Origin: JAFGNV01 sp964612485
GTDB taxonomy: Bacteria > Chloroflexota > Anaerolineae > 4572-78 > J111
DNA: 64,000 nt
NCBI GenBank assembly: GCA_964612485.1
Contig: CAZTFF010000015.1
Coordinates: 43,228-107,227, forward strand
Direction: 5' to 3'
Shown here in pieces: positions 18,304 to 26,930 of the stretch. A program made the translations under genes and the position numbers. Position 1 is the first letter of the stretch. Every line of letters begins with the position of its first letter. The notes beneath the pieces were generated by a model. That model worked only from the letters and a program-made list of their open reading frames with translations. It ran no database searches and was not told the DNA's origin.

Positions 18304-18963
18304 TTAAGGCTTATCAACCAGACCGTTTTGCATGGCCCGAATCGCCGCTTCGGTGCGATTATTAACTTGTAGTTTCTGGAAAATGATTGAGAGGTAATTT
18401 TTTACGGTGCGTTCCGACAGATTCAGCTCTGTGGCAATATCTTTGTTGCTGGCCCCTTCGGAAACCAGGGTCAAAATACGCTGTTCGCGCTCTTTGAGAG
18501 GTTGAAGTTGGGGGGGGGCTTCTTGCCGGCCGGAAAGCTGACGAAACTCATCCAAAACACGGGTGGTCATCTGGGGATCGATAATGGTTTGCCCGGCATG
18601 CACCGCTTTGATAACGTTCAACAACGCTTTTGAGCGGGTGTCCTTCAAAAGATAGGCTTTAGCGCCGGCTTTAACGGCTTCCACCACGTACTCATCTTGA
18701 GGATACATAGTTAAAATAATAATGCCGATGTCATCCTGGTCTTTCAAAATCAAACGGGTCGCTTCCACGCCATCCAGAACGGGCATATTGATGTCCATTA
18801 AGATGACCGTCGGCTTTAGTTTGGCCGCCAACCGGACCGCTTCCAACCCGTCTTCCGCTTCGCCGACAACGTCGATGCTGTCGTCCTCGTCTTCCAACAG
18901 GAAACGTAATCCCTCTCTGAACAAGGCGTGGTCGTCAACCAGTAATACTTTTATTTTACTCAT
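18304..18963 (-). CDS. NarL/LuxR-family response regulator
   Basis: The product is 219 residues, normal for the family. The receiver has the acidic pair in VLLVDDHALFREGLR, a phospho-acceptor Asp57 in PTVILMDINMPV and Lys in KAYLLKDTRS. The C-terminal HTH reads LKEREQRILTLVSEGASNKD followed by IATELNLSERTVKNYLSIIF. It is a DNA-binding transcription factor controlled by phosphorylation. It lies 34 bases after the NarX-type kinase gene at 18998-21643, so the two form a standard two-component pair. Its natural targets may include the paired 22-bp direct repeats nearby, but that is not shown. Confidence 0.92.
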   Translation of the reverse strand: MSKIKVLLVDDHALFREGLRFLLEDEDDSIDVVGEAEDGLEAVRLAAKLKPTVILMDINMPVLDGVEATRLILKDQDDIGIIILTMYPQDEYVVEAVKAGAKAYLLKDTRSKALLNVIKAVHAGQTIIDPQMTTRVLDEFRQLSGRQEAPPQLQPLKEREQRILTLVSEGASNKDIATELNLSERTVKNYLSIIFQKLQVNNRTEAAIRAMQNGLVDKP

Positions 18964-18997
18964 ACTGCCGTCCTACTGCTCAATAGCCGATCTCTGT

Positions 18998-21643
18998 CTA
19001 CCGGTTCAGGGGCAGCCGGGCAAAGATACGGGTTCCGCTTCCCGGCGCGCTCTTTACCGATAACTCGCCGCCGGCGGCGGTCACTCTTTCGCGCATAGAG
19101 ATCAACCCCAACCCTTTTTGCTGGCCGGCAGGCTGCTCTACCCGGGCTGCGTCAAATCCCTGGCCGTCATCTTCGATGTTCAATGTAATCCAATCTTGAT
19201 CTTCTACCGCCAGATTCACCCACAGTTGGCTGCATTGGGCATGCTGCTGCGCGTTAGAAAGGGCCTCTTGCAAAATCCGGTAGAGCGCGCTTTCCACCGC
19301 CGGCGATACATCTTCCGGCTCGCCGCTTACCACGCAGGTTGTTTTAAGGTACCAGCGGCTGCCAAATTCGGTAACAAAGTTTTTCAGCACTTCAAAGAGC
19401 GATTTGCCTTCTAATTCAACCGGGCGCAGATCAAAAATATTGCGGCGCAGTTCATCAATATTTTGCTTTAGCAGCCCGTGTACCCGCTCCAAACGCGACT
19501 CAAGTTTACCATCTTCTTCAACTAAGTTCAAACAACCGTCTACTTGCAGCAGCAGGTACGCCAGATTTTGGGCCACGCCATCGTGCATATCTCTGGCCAG
19601 GCGGGTGCGCTCTTCTACAATGGCAATTTCCCGCGTTCGCTGCAAGAGGCGGGCGTGCTCAATGGCGCTGGCAACCTGAAAAGCCAGGGTTTCCAACGTT
19701 TCCAGATCACTTTCGGCAAAAGCCGGCGGCGCAACTTTATCAACCTTGATCAAACCGATCATCTTGCCGCCGGTAATCAACGGCGCAATGATCACGGAAT
19801 TTCTATTCTTTTCTGCGCCCGCTGCCTCGTCCAGATAAAAGTTTTCCATAATGACGGGCCGCGCCTGCTCCACAACCTGTTCAACCGCCGCATAATCGCT
19901 GACCTTGAAACGCAACACGCCATCAGTTTTTTCTGAGATGTCCGGTAGAAGGCTGTCGGACGGCTCAACCTGCTGGCCGCCCTGATGAATGGTTTTTAAT
20001 AGAATATCCGCCCCATCCAGCAGGCCGATGGCTATCCGGGGTTGGTTGGCCGGGTCGGTGGCAAAAATTTGGCTGATCCCCTGGCCCACCACCGCCAGCA
20101 GCTCATCCACGGCCAGCCCCTGGCTCACCAACTGGCTGGTTTTTTTGATGGCTTGCAGCCGTTGGGTGCGGGCTGCTACCGCGCGCTCCAGCCGGTCCGA
20201 ATAGCTTTGCACCTGCCGGTAGAGCCGGGCATTTTGAATAGCCGTGCCGGCCTGGCTGGCCAAACTGCTCAAGGTCCATAAATCTTGATCGCTGAAGCCG
20301 TTAGGGTATTGACGATCCACGTTGATCAGGGCTTCTACCTGGTTGCCCACAAAAATGGGCACTACCAGTTCGGACCGGACATCCAGCCCTTCTGGCGCTA
20401 AAAAGTTTTCGCGCTGCAAGGTATCGTTTACCAGCAGGGCGCGCCCCTGCTTCACCACCTCACCCAACAGCCCCGCATTTATATCTTGCCGGTAAAGGCC
20501 GGGTTGAACCTGAAAGGGGCTGGGACCATACAGGGCCTTCAACTCGATAAAAGCGCGAGCCGCATCAATTTCAAAAATGGTCACGCGATCATAGCGCAGC
20601 CGTTCAAAAATGGTGCGGGCCAGCGTTTGCAGCAGTTCTTCCTCATCAAGAATGGTAGTGATTTCCTGGGCTACTTCATTGATGAGTTTCAGCCGGGTTG
20701 ATTGTTTTTCCCACTCTTCAAACAACTGGGCATTTTCCACGGCGATGGCAATCTGGTAGGCCAGGTTGAATACAAACCGGGCATCGGCGTCGGTAAAGGC
20801 ATCGGGATTATTTTTATCCAGGGTCAGCACACCCACTACCCGATCTTTGTAAATCAGCGGTACGCCCAGCCAGGCTCTGATCCGGCTCAGTTCGGGGCGG
20901 TGTTCCCAGGTATCGCTTTGGGTTACATCATTGATAATTAACGGCAGTTTGTTATCTACCACCCGCCAGGCGGAATTACGCGGATTCCGTGGAAATTGAT
21001 TCATTCCTTTTTTATGATCGGTAAAACCGCGCGCCGCCGCCGCTTCCAACACCTCTCCTTTTAAAAGAAAGAGGGTGGCGCTGTCAAAATCGATGGTTTT
21101 CTGGATCTGGGTCAGGATTTCATCGGTCAGATGTTCCAGGTCCAGGCTGATGCCTATCAGGGCACTGATGGTGTTGATCGATGCCAGCCGCTGGTTGGCC
21201 TGGTTCAAAACCGCGATCTGGGCCTCAAATTGTTGAACCACCTTATCATCGGGAGAGAGAGTGGAGGCCACCTCCATCACTTTGGCGGGCGGCGGCAGGT
21301 GGGCTTCTATTTCTTGCCGGAGTTTTTTCGCATCAAGGGGTTTGCTGAAAAATCCGTCGGCGTAAGTAATCCAACTCTGGACTTCGCCTTTGTCAAAATA
21401 GTTGTCGGTGATGGCCCAAACGGGGGTATGGGGCATAAACATTTTCAGGCGGGCGGCCAACTGGTACCCGTCAATATCGGGCAGGGCGGTTTCCATCAAG
21501 ACCAGATCGGGCTGGATGATGGCGCAATATTGAATAGCGGTGGGGCCATCGCCGGCGGTAATAACATTATACTTTTTACCAAGAGCAGTTTGGATAGCCT
21601 GTTGGCCTGTTTGATCGGGATCAATGTATAAAATCGTTGCCAT
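18998..21643 (-). CDS. NarX-type histidine kinase, pseudo-receiver-GAF(3)-HisKA_3-HATPase
   Basis: The product is 881 residues from the ATG at 21643 (MATILYIDPDQTG), chosen because the receiver fold begins there; an upstream ATG would add 19 unrelated residues. The N-terminal receiver looks non-phosphorylatable: the usual Asp is Glu51 (DLVLMETALPDIDG) and the acidic pair is D-P. Three GAF domains follow. The kinase core is the HisKA_3 type (EERTRLARDMHDGVAQNLAY) with an ATPase domain (LQEALSNAQQHAQC, NIEDDGQGFD, GLGLISMRERVTAAGG). It pairs with the NarL-type regulator directly downstream. The gene follows the RsbW-like gene by 60 bases. Confidence 0.9.
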   Translation of the reverse strand: MATILYIDPDQTGQQAIQTALGKKYNVITAGDGPTAIQYCAIIQPDLVLMETALPDIDGYQLAARLKMFMPHTPVWAITDNYFDKGEVQSWITYADGFFSKPLDAKKLRQEIEAHLPPPAKVMEVASTLSPDDKVVQQFEAQIAVLNQANQRLASINTISALIGISLDLEHLTDEILTQIQKTIDFDSATLFLLKGEVLEAAAARGFTDHKKGMNQFPRNPRNSAWRVVDNKLPLIINDVTQSDTWEHRPELSRIRAWLGVPLIYKDRVVGVLTLDKNNPDAFTDADARFVFNLAYQIAIAVENAQLFEEWEKQSTRLKLINEVAQEITTILDEEELLQTLARTIFERLRYDRVTIFEIDAARAFIELKALYGPSPFQVQPGLYRQDINAGLLGEVVKQGRALLVNDTLQRENFLAPEGLDVRSELVVPIFVGNQVEALINVDRQYPNGFSDQDLWTLSSLASQAGTAIQNARLYRQVQSYSDRLERAVAARTQRLQAIKKTSQLVSQGLAVDELLAVVGQGISQIFATDPANQPRIAIGLLDGADILLKTIHQGGQQVEPSDSLLPDISEKTDGVLRFKVSDYAAVEQVVEQARPVIMENFYLDEAAGAEKNRNSVIIAPLITGGKMIGLIKVDKVAPPAFAESDLETLETLAFQVASAIEHARLLQRTREIAIVEERTRLARDMHDGVAQNLAYLLLQVDGCLNLVEEDGKLESRLERVHGLLKQNIDELRRNIFDLRPVELEGKSLFEVLKNFVTEFGSRWYLKTTCVVSGEPEDVSPAVESALYRILQEALSNAQQHAQCSQLWVNLAVEDQDWITLNIEDDGQGFDAARVEQPAGQQKGLGLISMRERVTAAGGELSVKSAPGSGTRIFARLPLNR

Positions 21644-21703
21644 AAGGTTTCTCAAGCACAAAAAAGCGAAACCGATGCCTTTGATCGTTTTCGCCGCCAA
21701 ACA

Positions 21704-22141
21704 CTATGTGGCTTTGTTCAAATAAACAATCATTTTGATTTCGTTGCAGCCGGGCATCGCTTTAACAGCGACCTGATCGGTAAAATTCTTGATCCATTCA
21801 AATCCCCAGCGCCGGTGAACGCCCGCCGGCGCCCGCCGCCTGGTAGGAATAGCCGGGATGGGCTGCAATCCTTCATCAAATACCTGCATCACCAGCCTGT
21901 TGCCCGTAACCGTTAATTGAACTTGCACTCTTGTTTCGGCATTCAATTGATTGCCATGCTCAATGGCATTGGCTACGGCCTCGCCCATGGCTGTTTTCAG
22001 GTTCTCAATCTGTTCGGGTAGAAATCCCATCTTTTGGGCGACAACGCCCACCGCCGCAATAGGGATTTTTTCAAAATCTAACCGGTTGGGAATATCAATT
22101 TTGACTATTTTCTTGTCGGCGCCGCTTGTTAAACTGCTCAT
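21704..22141 (-). CDS. RsbW-like ATP-binding protein (HATPase_c_2)
   Basis: The product is 145 residues, the size of anti-sigma-factor serine kinases. The N box is clear (LKTAMGEAVANAIEHGN). The next box (VFDEGLQPIPAIPTRRRAP) is a loose match to DxGxG, and the later glycine motif is RRWGFEWIKNFTD. Family members bind ATP and either phosphorylate an anti-anti-sigma factor or act as switch proteins. No STAS-domain or sigma gene is adjacent. It is the first gene of the unit leading to the NarX/NarL pair, so it may modulate that kinase, which is inference. Confidence 0.8.
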   Translation of the reverse strand: MSSLTSGADKKIVKIDIPNRLDFEKIPIAAVGVVAQKMGFLPEQIENLKTAMGEAVANAIEHGNQLNAETRVQVQLTVTGNRLVMQVFDEGLQPIPAIPTRRRAPAGVHRRWGFEWIKNFTDQVAVKAMPGCNEIKMIVYLNKAT

Positions 22142-22183
22142 TCAAGGCTACTTTCCATAAATAACCTTAAAAGTATCTCTTCA

Positions 22184-22212
22184 AGTATAACATACTCTAA
22201 TTTTGCCGACAA
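22184..22212 (-). promoter_or_regulatory. Probable promoter of the RsbW-like / NarX / NarL unit
   Basis: On the minus strand, TTGTCG and TATACT are separated by 17 bases, about 45 bases upstream of the ATG at 22141. The region 22142-22247 holds no other clear signal. Confidence 0.6.
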
Positions 22213-22247
22213 CAGGCAAATAGTCCCGCAAAAATTTAGCGGTCATT

Positions 22248-23273
22248 CTATAAGAATTTAGGTCGATCCGGCGCGATCACAATCAAATAATCGCCCTCTT
22301 CCAGCGTATAATCCACCGCGGGATTAGATACCACATCCACTTGATTGGCTTTTTCCACAGCCACCACCGTGCTTTGATGATTCTCTTTCATTTTGGTGAA
22401 TACATCGATAAACTTCCAGCCCACCATCGACATCGGCACGGACAGCTTGTAAAGTTCATTACCGTGATGAGAACTCAACAACTCCGATACCACTTTGGTA
22501 ATGCCGTGGTTCAGGGTGGCGCGGGCCAGCAGGCTGCTGCTGATCTCGTTGCTCACAATCACCTCATCGGCGTTGGCGCGGCGGCAATGGACCGCGTTGG
22601 CCTTGTTGACCAGTTCCACAATGGTATAGGCATTGGGATTGATGCTTTCCACGGTGAGGGTGGTCAGCACCACTTTGCCATCCCGCGCCGAAGCCTCCAT
22701 CCTGTGATCGCCCACAATGACCACGGTTTTGGCTTTGATCAAATTAGCCCGGTTGAGGGTGGCATCGTTGACCTCGCCCTGAATTAAAAACAAATTGTCA
22801 TCGTCAACCGGTTTTTGAGGAATATTGGCAATGAGCACAATGGGCAATTTAGCGGTTTGAGAATCGGCCCGTAATTCTCTCAGAATAGATTCAGAGCGGT
22901 AATTCCACTCGCATAAAATGATGTGATCTGTAAAGTTGTAAGAGTTCATACCTTGATTTTCCTTAAGTTTTTGATCGACCAATACACTGGCCAGGGTGGC
23001 GCTGAGAGTTCCCAACAGGCCAATGCCAAAAAACATCAAAATAACGGCAATCACCCGCCCGCCAACCGTCACCGGAGCAATATCGCCGTAGCCCACGGTA
23101 GTCATGGTTACAATACTCCACCACATGGCGTTGATGATGTCTACCTCCGGTTCAATGATCGTAATGGACAGGGAACTGGCCAACACAAATATAACCACCA
23201 ATAAAAACAGCCGGTGAAAGTTTTCTCGCTGAAGAAATTCCCATAGTCGAATCAACAGTGATTGAACGTTCAT
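22248..23273 (-). CDS. Two-helix potassium channel with TrkA-N regulatory domain
   Basis: The product is 341 residues. A first membrane helix (about 19-38) and a second (about 78-100) flank a pore loop with the K+ selectivity filter TVGYGD (about 57-63). A cytoplasmic TrkA-N/RCK-like part follows (IILCEWNYRSESILRELRA, VVIVGDHRMEASARDGK), then a C-terminal region of TrkA-C type. It should be a K+-selective channel gated by a ligand bound to the RCK domain. The first glycine-rich loop of the nucleotide-binding fold is degenerate (CEWNYRS rather than GxGxxG), so the ligand may differ from NAD. The start has GGGGGACACA before ATG. It seems to be transcribed alone. Confidence 0.9.
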   Translation of the reverse strand: MNVQSLLIRLWEFLQRENFHRLFLLVVIFVLASSLSITIIEPEVDIINAMWWSIVTMTTVGYGDIAPVTVGGRVIAVILMFFGIGLLGTLSATLASVLVDQKLKENQGMNSYNFTDHIILCEWNYRSESILRELRADSQTAKLPIVLIANIPQKPVDDDNLFLIQGEVNDATLNRANLIKAKTVVIVGDHRMEASARDGKVVLTTLTVESINPNAYTIVELVNKANAVHCRRANADEVIVSNEISSSLLARATLNHGITKVVSELLSSHHGNELYKLSVPMSMVGWKFIDVFTKMKENHQSTVVAVEKANQVDVVSNPAVDYTLEEGDYLIVIAPDRPKFL

Positions 23274-23318
23274 TGTGTCCCCCTGAAGGATTTCAACTTC
23301 AAGTGTACCAGTAACGGC

Positions 23319-23834
23319 TTAAAAATCAAGAGCGCAGCGATACCGTTCCTGCCGTATTTCAACATTTTGCCAGCGGATGTCCACTTTTGTGGCGCCATCG
23401 GCCCCAAATCCCAACGATTGGTAAAACGCGATTGCCCGCCGGTTGTTGTGAAGGACCCAGAGCGTCACCTCATCATACAGCCTGGCCCTCAATAAATCCC
23501 TGGCCTGCTGCCACAGAGTCCGGCCATAACCTTTACGCCAGACGACGGGATGCAGGTAAAAAGCGTAAATCTCGCCGGTTGTGCGCCGGTCAACATCCTC
23601 ATCTCGATTCGCGCCCATGGTGGCAAACCCCATCACCTGCCCGGCCGCTTCCACCACCAACGTTTCCGATAGATTGGACTCCAGCCGGGTTCGCCAGCGG
23701 CGGCGCCCCCTGGCCGCCGACAGGCTATCAAGCACGCGGTCCGGCAGCAATCCCCGATAGGCTGCCTGCCAGGCCGCTACCTGAACTTCGGCCAGAGCAT
23801 TCACATCCGATGATCGTACCCGGCGCACCTTCAC
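23319..23834 (-). CDS. GNAT-family N-acetyltransferase
   Basis: The product is 171 residues. It begins VRRVRSSDVNALAEVQVAAW and has the acetyl-CoA binding region (YAFYLHPVVWRKGYGRTLWQ). The later motif is VTLWVLHNNRRAIAFYQSLG, typical of the RimI-like branch. The substrate cannot be told from sequence. Its start codon overlaps the stop of the ABC ATPase gene by four bases, so the two are translated together, although no functional link is evident. Confidence 0.88.
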   Translation of the reverse strand: MKVRRVRSSDVNALAEVQVAAWQAAYRGLLPDRVLDSLSAARGRRRWRTRLESNLSETLVVEAAGQVMGFATMGANRDEDVDRRTTGEIYAFYLHPVVWRKGYGRTLWQQARDLLRARLYDEVTLWVLHNNRRAIAFYQSLGFGADGATKVDIRWQNVEIRQERYRCALDF

Positions 23835-25036
23835 CGGATGCGCTCCCCGGTATCAGCATCAAAAAAGTAGAATTTGTCTATCGGAAAATAAAGGTCTATC
23901 ACATCGCCAATTTTTTGAGATATACCAAGTTCACCCAACGCGCTGTAGGTGTATTTGCCTGTTTGCAAATGCAGAAGTTGAGAGTGGTGGGCAAAATCGG
24001 GTTCAATAGCTTCAACCATGCCTCGCAGCCGCAATCCTTCCGGCAGCGGGGCATCCTCTCCCAACACCTGAGCGGTTTCGGGCCGCACGCCCAGGACGAC
24101 GTTGCGACCGGGCCGGACGTGCGCCCGTATCCGCTCCGGCAGCGGCGCTCGAACATTTCCCAGTTGAAGGTGATGCTCTACGATCCAACCGGTAAACAGG
24201 TTCATCGGCGGGATGCCCACAAAGCCAGCCACAAAAGCGTTTTTTGGATCCTCGCGCAGCCAGTTGTAGGTTCCCACCTGTTCAATCCGGCCCTCGTTCA
24301 TTGCGGCGATGCGGTCGGCCAGGGCAATGGCTTCGGTCTGGTCGTGGGTCACGTACAGCGTGGTGATCTCAAAGCGTTTGAGCAGCCGTTTCATTTCACC
24401 CCGGGTTTGGGCGCGCAGTTTGGCGTCCAGATGAGAGAGCGGCTCGTCAAGCAGTAAGATTTCCGGGGTGCGCACAATGGCCCGGGCAAAGGCCAACCGC
24501 TGCTGTTCTCCGCCCGATAAAACGCCCGGTTTGCGTTTCAGCAGCTCTTTAAAACCAAAGCCCATCAAATCCGCCGTGAACCGGATTTTTTCTTCCGTTT
24601 CCTCATCCGGCGCTTTTCGCACTCTAAAGAAAAACGCCAAATTACCATACCCTTCAAAATGGGGGTAAAGCGCGTAGTTCTGGAACACCATGCCAATCCG
24701 GCGCTCTCTGAGCGGGGTTTGGCGCATATTTTGATTATTATATAAAACCTGGCCGCTGTAATCATGATCCAGTCCGGCCACCACCCGCAGCAAGGTACTC
24801 TTGCCGCATCCCGATGGCCCAATCACAGCCGTTGTCTGGCCGTGCAAAATGCTCAGATTGATGTGATCCAGGGCGATGATCGGGCCGCGCGCGCGCGATT
24901 GTTCCGCGCTGGATGAGACCCGCTGGTTAAAAGCGCGGTCTACACTGCTGAGCGCCTGGCCGGGCGTTATCCGCGATCCGCCGGTGCTGCGCGGCTGAAA
25001 AATTTTGGTGACATCCTGTAATTGGATGGTGGTCAT
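23831..25036 (-). CDS. ABC transporter ATP-binding protein, MalK/UgpC type
   Basis: The product is 401 residues from the ATG at 25036 (MTTIQLQDVTKIFQPRST). All ABC motifs are present: Walker A GPSGCGKSTLL, signature LSGGEQQRLAFARA, Walker B ILLLDEPLSHLDAKLRAQ and the switch His in YVTHDQTEA. The C-terminal 130 residues form the TOBE-type regulatory domain of sugar-importer ATPases (VVLGVRPETAQVL). About 40 unusual residues are inserted near the N-terminus (TPGQALSSVDRAFNQRVSSS). No permease or binding protein is adjacent, so it may energise importers encoded elsewhere, as MsmK-type ATPases do. Confidence 0.9.
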   Translation of the reverse strand: MTTIQLQDVTKIFQPRSTGGSRITPGQALSSVDRAFNQRVSSSAEQSRARGPIIALDHINLSILHGQTTAVIGPSGCGKSTLLRVVAGLDHDYSGQVLYNNQNMRQTPLRERRIGMVFQNYALYPHFEGYGNLAFFFRVRKAPDEETEEKIRFTADLMGFGFKELLKRKPGVLSGGEQQRLAFARAIVRTPEILLLDEPLSHLDAKLRAQTRGEMKRLLKRFEITTLYVTHDQTEAIALADRIAAMNEGRIEQVGTYNWLREDPKNAFVAGFVGIPPMNLFTGWIVEHHLQLGNVRAPLPERIRAHVRPGRNVVLGVRPETAQVLGEDAPLPEGLRLRGMVEAIEPDFAHHSQLLHLQTGKYTYSALGELGISQKIGDVIDLYFPIDKFYFFDADTGERIR

Positions 25037-25050
25037 AAATCCGCCACTTG

Positions 25051-25098
25051 AAAAAATCAAAAAGACCCTGTGGCGCAACCGCATCCGACAGGGTCTTT
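25051..25098 (-). terminator. Intrinsic terminator after metK
   Basis: AAAGACCCTGT and ACAGGGTCTTT form a perfect 11-bp stem with a 16-base loop, followed on the minus strand by TTGATTTTTT. It ends the SAM-cycle operon just beyond the metK stop codon. Confidence 0.85.
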
Positions 25099-25116
25099 GA
25101 CTAACATTTCAATCTC

Positions 25117-26325
25117 TTAACTCAACCCGGCAGCCTGGCGCAGGGCGTCGGCTTTGTCGGTTTGCTCCCACGGCGCGTCAATATCGTTGCGGCCAAAGTG
25201 GCCGTAAGCCGCCGTATCTTTGTAGATGGGGCGGCGCAGGTTGAGATCACGGATGATGGCCGCCGGACGCAGATCAAAGTGTTGTTTGATCAGTTCGATG
25301 ATCTTCTCGTCTTCCACTTTGCCCGTGCCGTAGGTTTCGACGTTCAGCGACAGGGGATGGGCCACGCCGATGGCGTAACTCACTTGCAGTTCTACCCGGT
25401 CGGCCAGGCCGGCGGCTACAATGTTTTTGGCGATGTAGCGGGTCATGTACGCCGCCGAGCGGTCAACCTTCGTTGGATCTTTGCCGGAGAAAGCGCCGCC
25501 GCCGTGACGGGCCACCCCGCCATACGTATCGACAATGATCTTGCGGCCGGTGAGGCCGGCATCGCCCATCGGGCCGCCGGTTACAAAACGGCCGGTAGGA
25601 TTCACGTAGATTTTGGTGTCATCGTCAAGCATATCGTGAGGCACAATGGGCATAATCACTTCGGCGATGATGTCTTTGCGAATATCATCCTGGTGGGCGT
25701 CCGGGCTGTGCTGAGTAGACACCACCACGGTATCAATGCGTTTGGGCTTGCCGTAAGCGTATTCCACCGTTACCTGGCTTTTGCCGTCGGGGCGCAGGTA
25801 GTCGATGGTGCCATTTTTGCGCGCATCGGTGAGCTGCTTGCATAATTTATGGGCCAGCGAGATGCTCAACGGCATCAATTCTTCGGTCTCATCGCAGGCA
25901 AAGCCAATCATCATGCCCTGGTCGCCGGCGCCGGTACTCAGATCATCCACCAGCCCGCCTTCTTTTGCTTCCAGAGATTTATCCACGCCCATGGCAATAT
26001 CAGCCGATTGTTCTTTTATGCTGACGATCACGCCGCAGGTTTCGTGATCAAAACCATACTTGGCCCGGGTATAGCCAATTTCTTTGATGGTTTCGCGGGC
26101 AATATCGGCAATATCAACATAGGTGTTGGTGGTGATCTCACCCATCACGCAGACCAGGCCGGTGGTGATGGCTGTTTCGCAGGCCACGCGGGCGTAAGGA
26201 TCATCTTTAAAGATGGCATCCAGCACGGCATCGCTGATCTGATCGCATATTTTGTCGGGGTGTCCCTCGGTAACCGACTCGCTGGTGAAAAAGAGCCGCG
26301 GAGAGGTCATAAAAGTTGTAGTCAT
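25117..26325 (-). CDS. metK: S-adenosylmethionine synthetase
   Basis: The product is 402 residues, normal for MetK. It makes S-adenosylmethionine from methionine and ATP in the cytoplasm. Signatures are SVTEGHPDKICDQISDAV (ATP-binding His and Asp), GAGDQGMMIGFACDET and the glycine-rich loop GGGAFSGKDPTKVDRSAAY. The start has AAGGAGACCAAGTT before ATG. It is the last gene of the operon with mtnA, a PfkB kinase and ahcY, so the genes for making, using and recycling SAM are transcribed together. Confidence 0.97.
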   Translation of the reverse strand: MTTTFMTSPRLFFTSESVTEGHPDKICDQISDAVLDAIFKDDPYARVACETAITTGLVCVMGEITTNTYVDIADIARETIKEIGYTRAKYGFDHETCGVIVSIKEQSADIAMGVDKSLEAKEGGLVDDLSTGAGDQGMMIGFACDETEELMPLSISLAHKLCKQLTDARKNGTIDYLRPDGKSQVTVEYAYGKPKRIDTVVVSTQHSPDAHQDDIRKDIIAEVIMPIVPHDMLDDDTKIYVNPTGRFVTGGPMGDAGLTGRKIIVDTYGGVARHGGGAFSGKDPTKVDRSAAYMTRYIAKNIVAAGLADRVELQVSYAIGVAHPLSLNVETYGTGKVEDEKIIELIKQHFDLRPAAIIRDLNLRRPIYKDTAAYGHFGRNDIDAPWEQTDKADALRQAAGLS

Positions 26326-26367
26326 AACTTGGTCTCCTTAAAATTATATTTATCAAGCCGGGGTTGT

Positions 26368-26808
26368 TTAAAAACCACCGCTGTCCATGGCAATGGCAAA
26401 GAAAATAAAACCCAGATAGGCTACAAAAAATATTACCAGCAGCAGGATAATGGCCGCGCCGGACCCAATGCCAATCCAGGATAACAGTTTCGTCCGTTCG
26501 GGGTCTACCGAATCTTTGGCCGCAATTAAGGCGATCAATCCCAGGATAATGGGAACAAACGGCAGGCAATACCAGCCCAGGTTACAGGTGGCGCAGGTTA
26601 AGAGTATCACGCCGCCAATGGTTACGGCCACCACCGCCGTTAAATCGTAACTGTTGCCCCGAAATGTGACCACCGGCTTGCTGCCATTAGATTCAGCAAC
26701 GGTGGGTTCATCCAATTCGGTCTCTGTTTCCTCAACTACATCCGGCTCAGAGGCAGATTGATCGTCTTCATCTGACTTCATCTCCAGAAAATCCGGTTTG
26801 TCGTCCAT
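26368..26808 (-). CDS. Small membrane protein (DUF4190-like)
   Basis: The product is 146 residues. An acidic N-terminal half (about 1-55, rich in Asp and Glu) precedes hydrophobic segments at about 52-100 (AVVAVTIGGVILLTCATCNL, PFVPIILGLIALIAAKDS) and 112-142 (WIGIGSGAAIILLLVIFFVA). The pattern, with a short polar stretch containing SVDPERTK between helices, resembles DUF4190-type proteins of unknown function. The start has AAGGAGCAGCCG before ATG. It lies between ahcY and metK on the same strand. Nothing ties it to methionine metabolism except position. Confidence 0.7.
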   Translation of the reverse strand: MDDKPDFLEMKSDEDDQSASEPDVVEETETELDEPTVAESNGSKPVVTFRGNSYDLTAVVAVTIGGVILLTCATCNLGWYCLPFVPIILGLIALIAAKDSVDPERTKLLSWIGIGSGAAIILLLVIFFVAYLGFIFFAIAMDSGGF

Positions 26809-26930
26809 CGGCTGCTCCTTTAGGGGGTTTTTCGAGGCAGCGATTCTGCGATTCTACGAAACACGCCTCAATCGCCTATAATTACCGGCCATTCGCAGAT
26901 TCGCTAACTCACTGATTCGTTGACTTTCGT

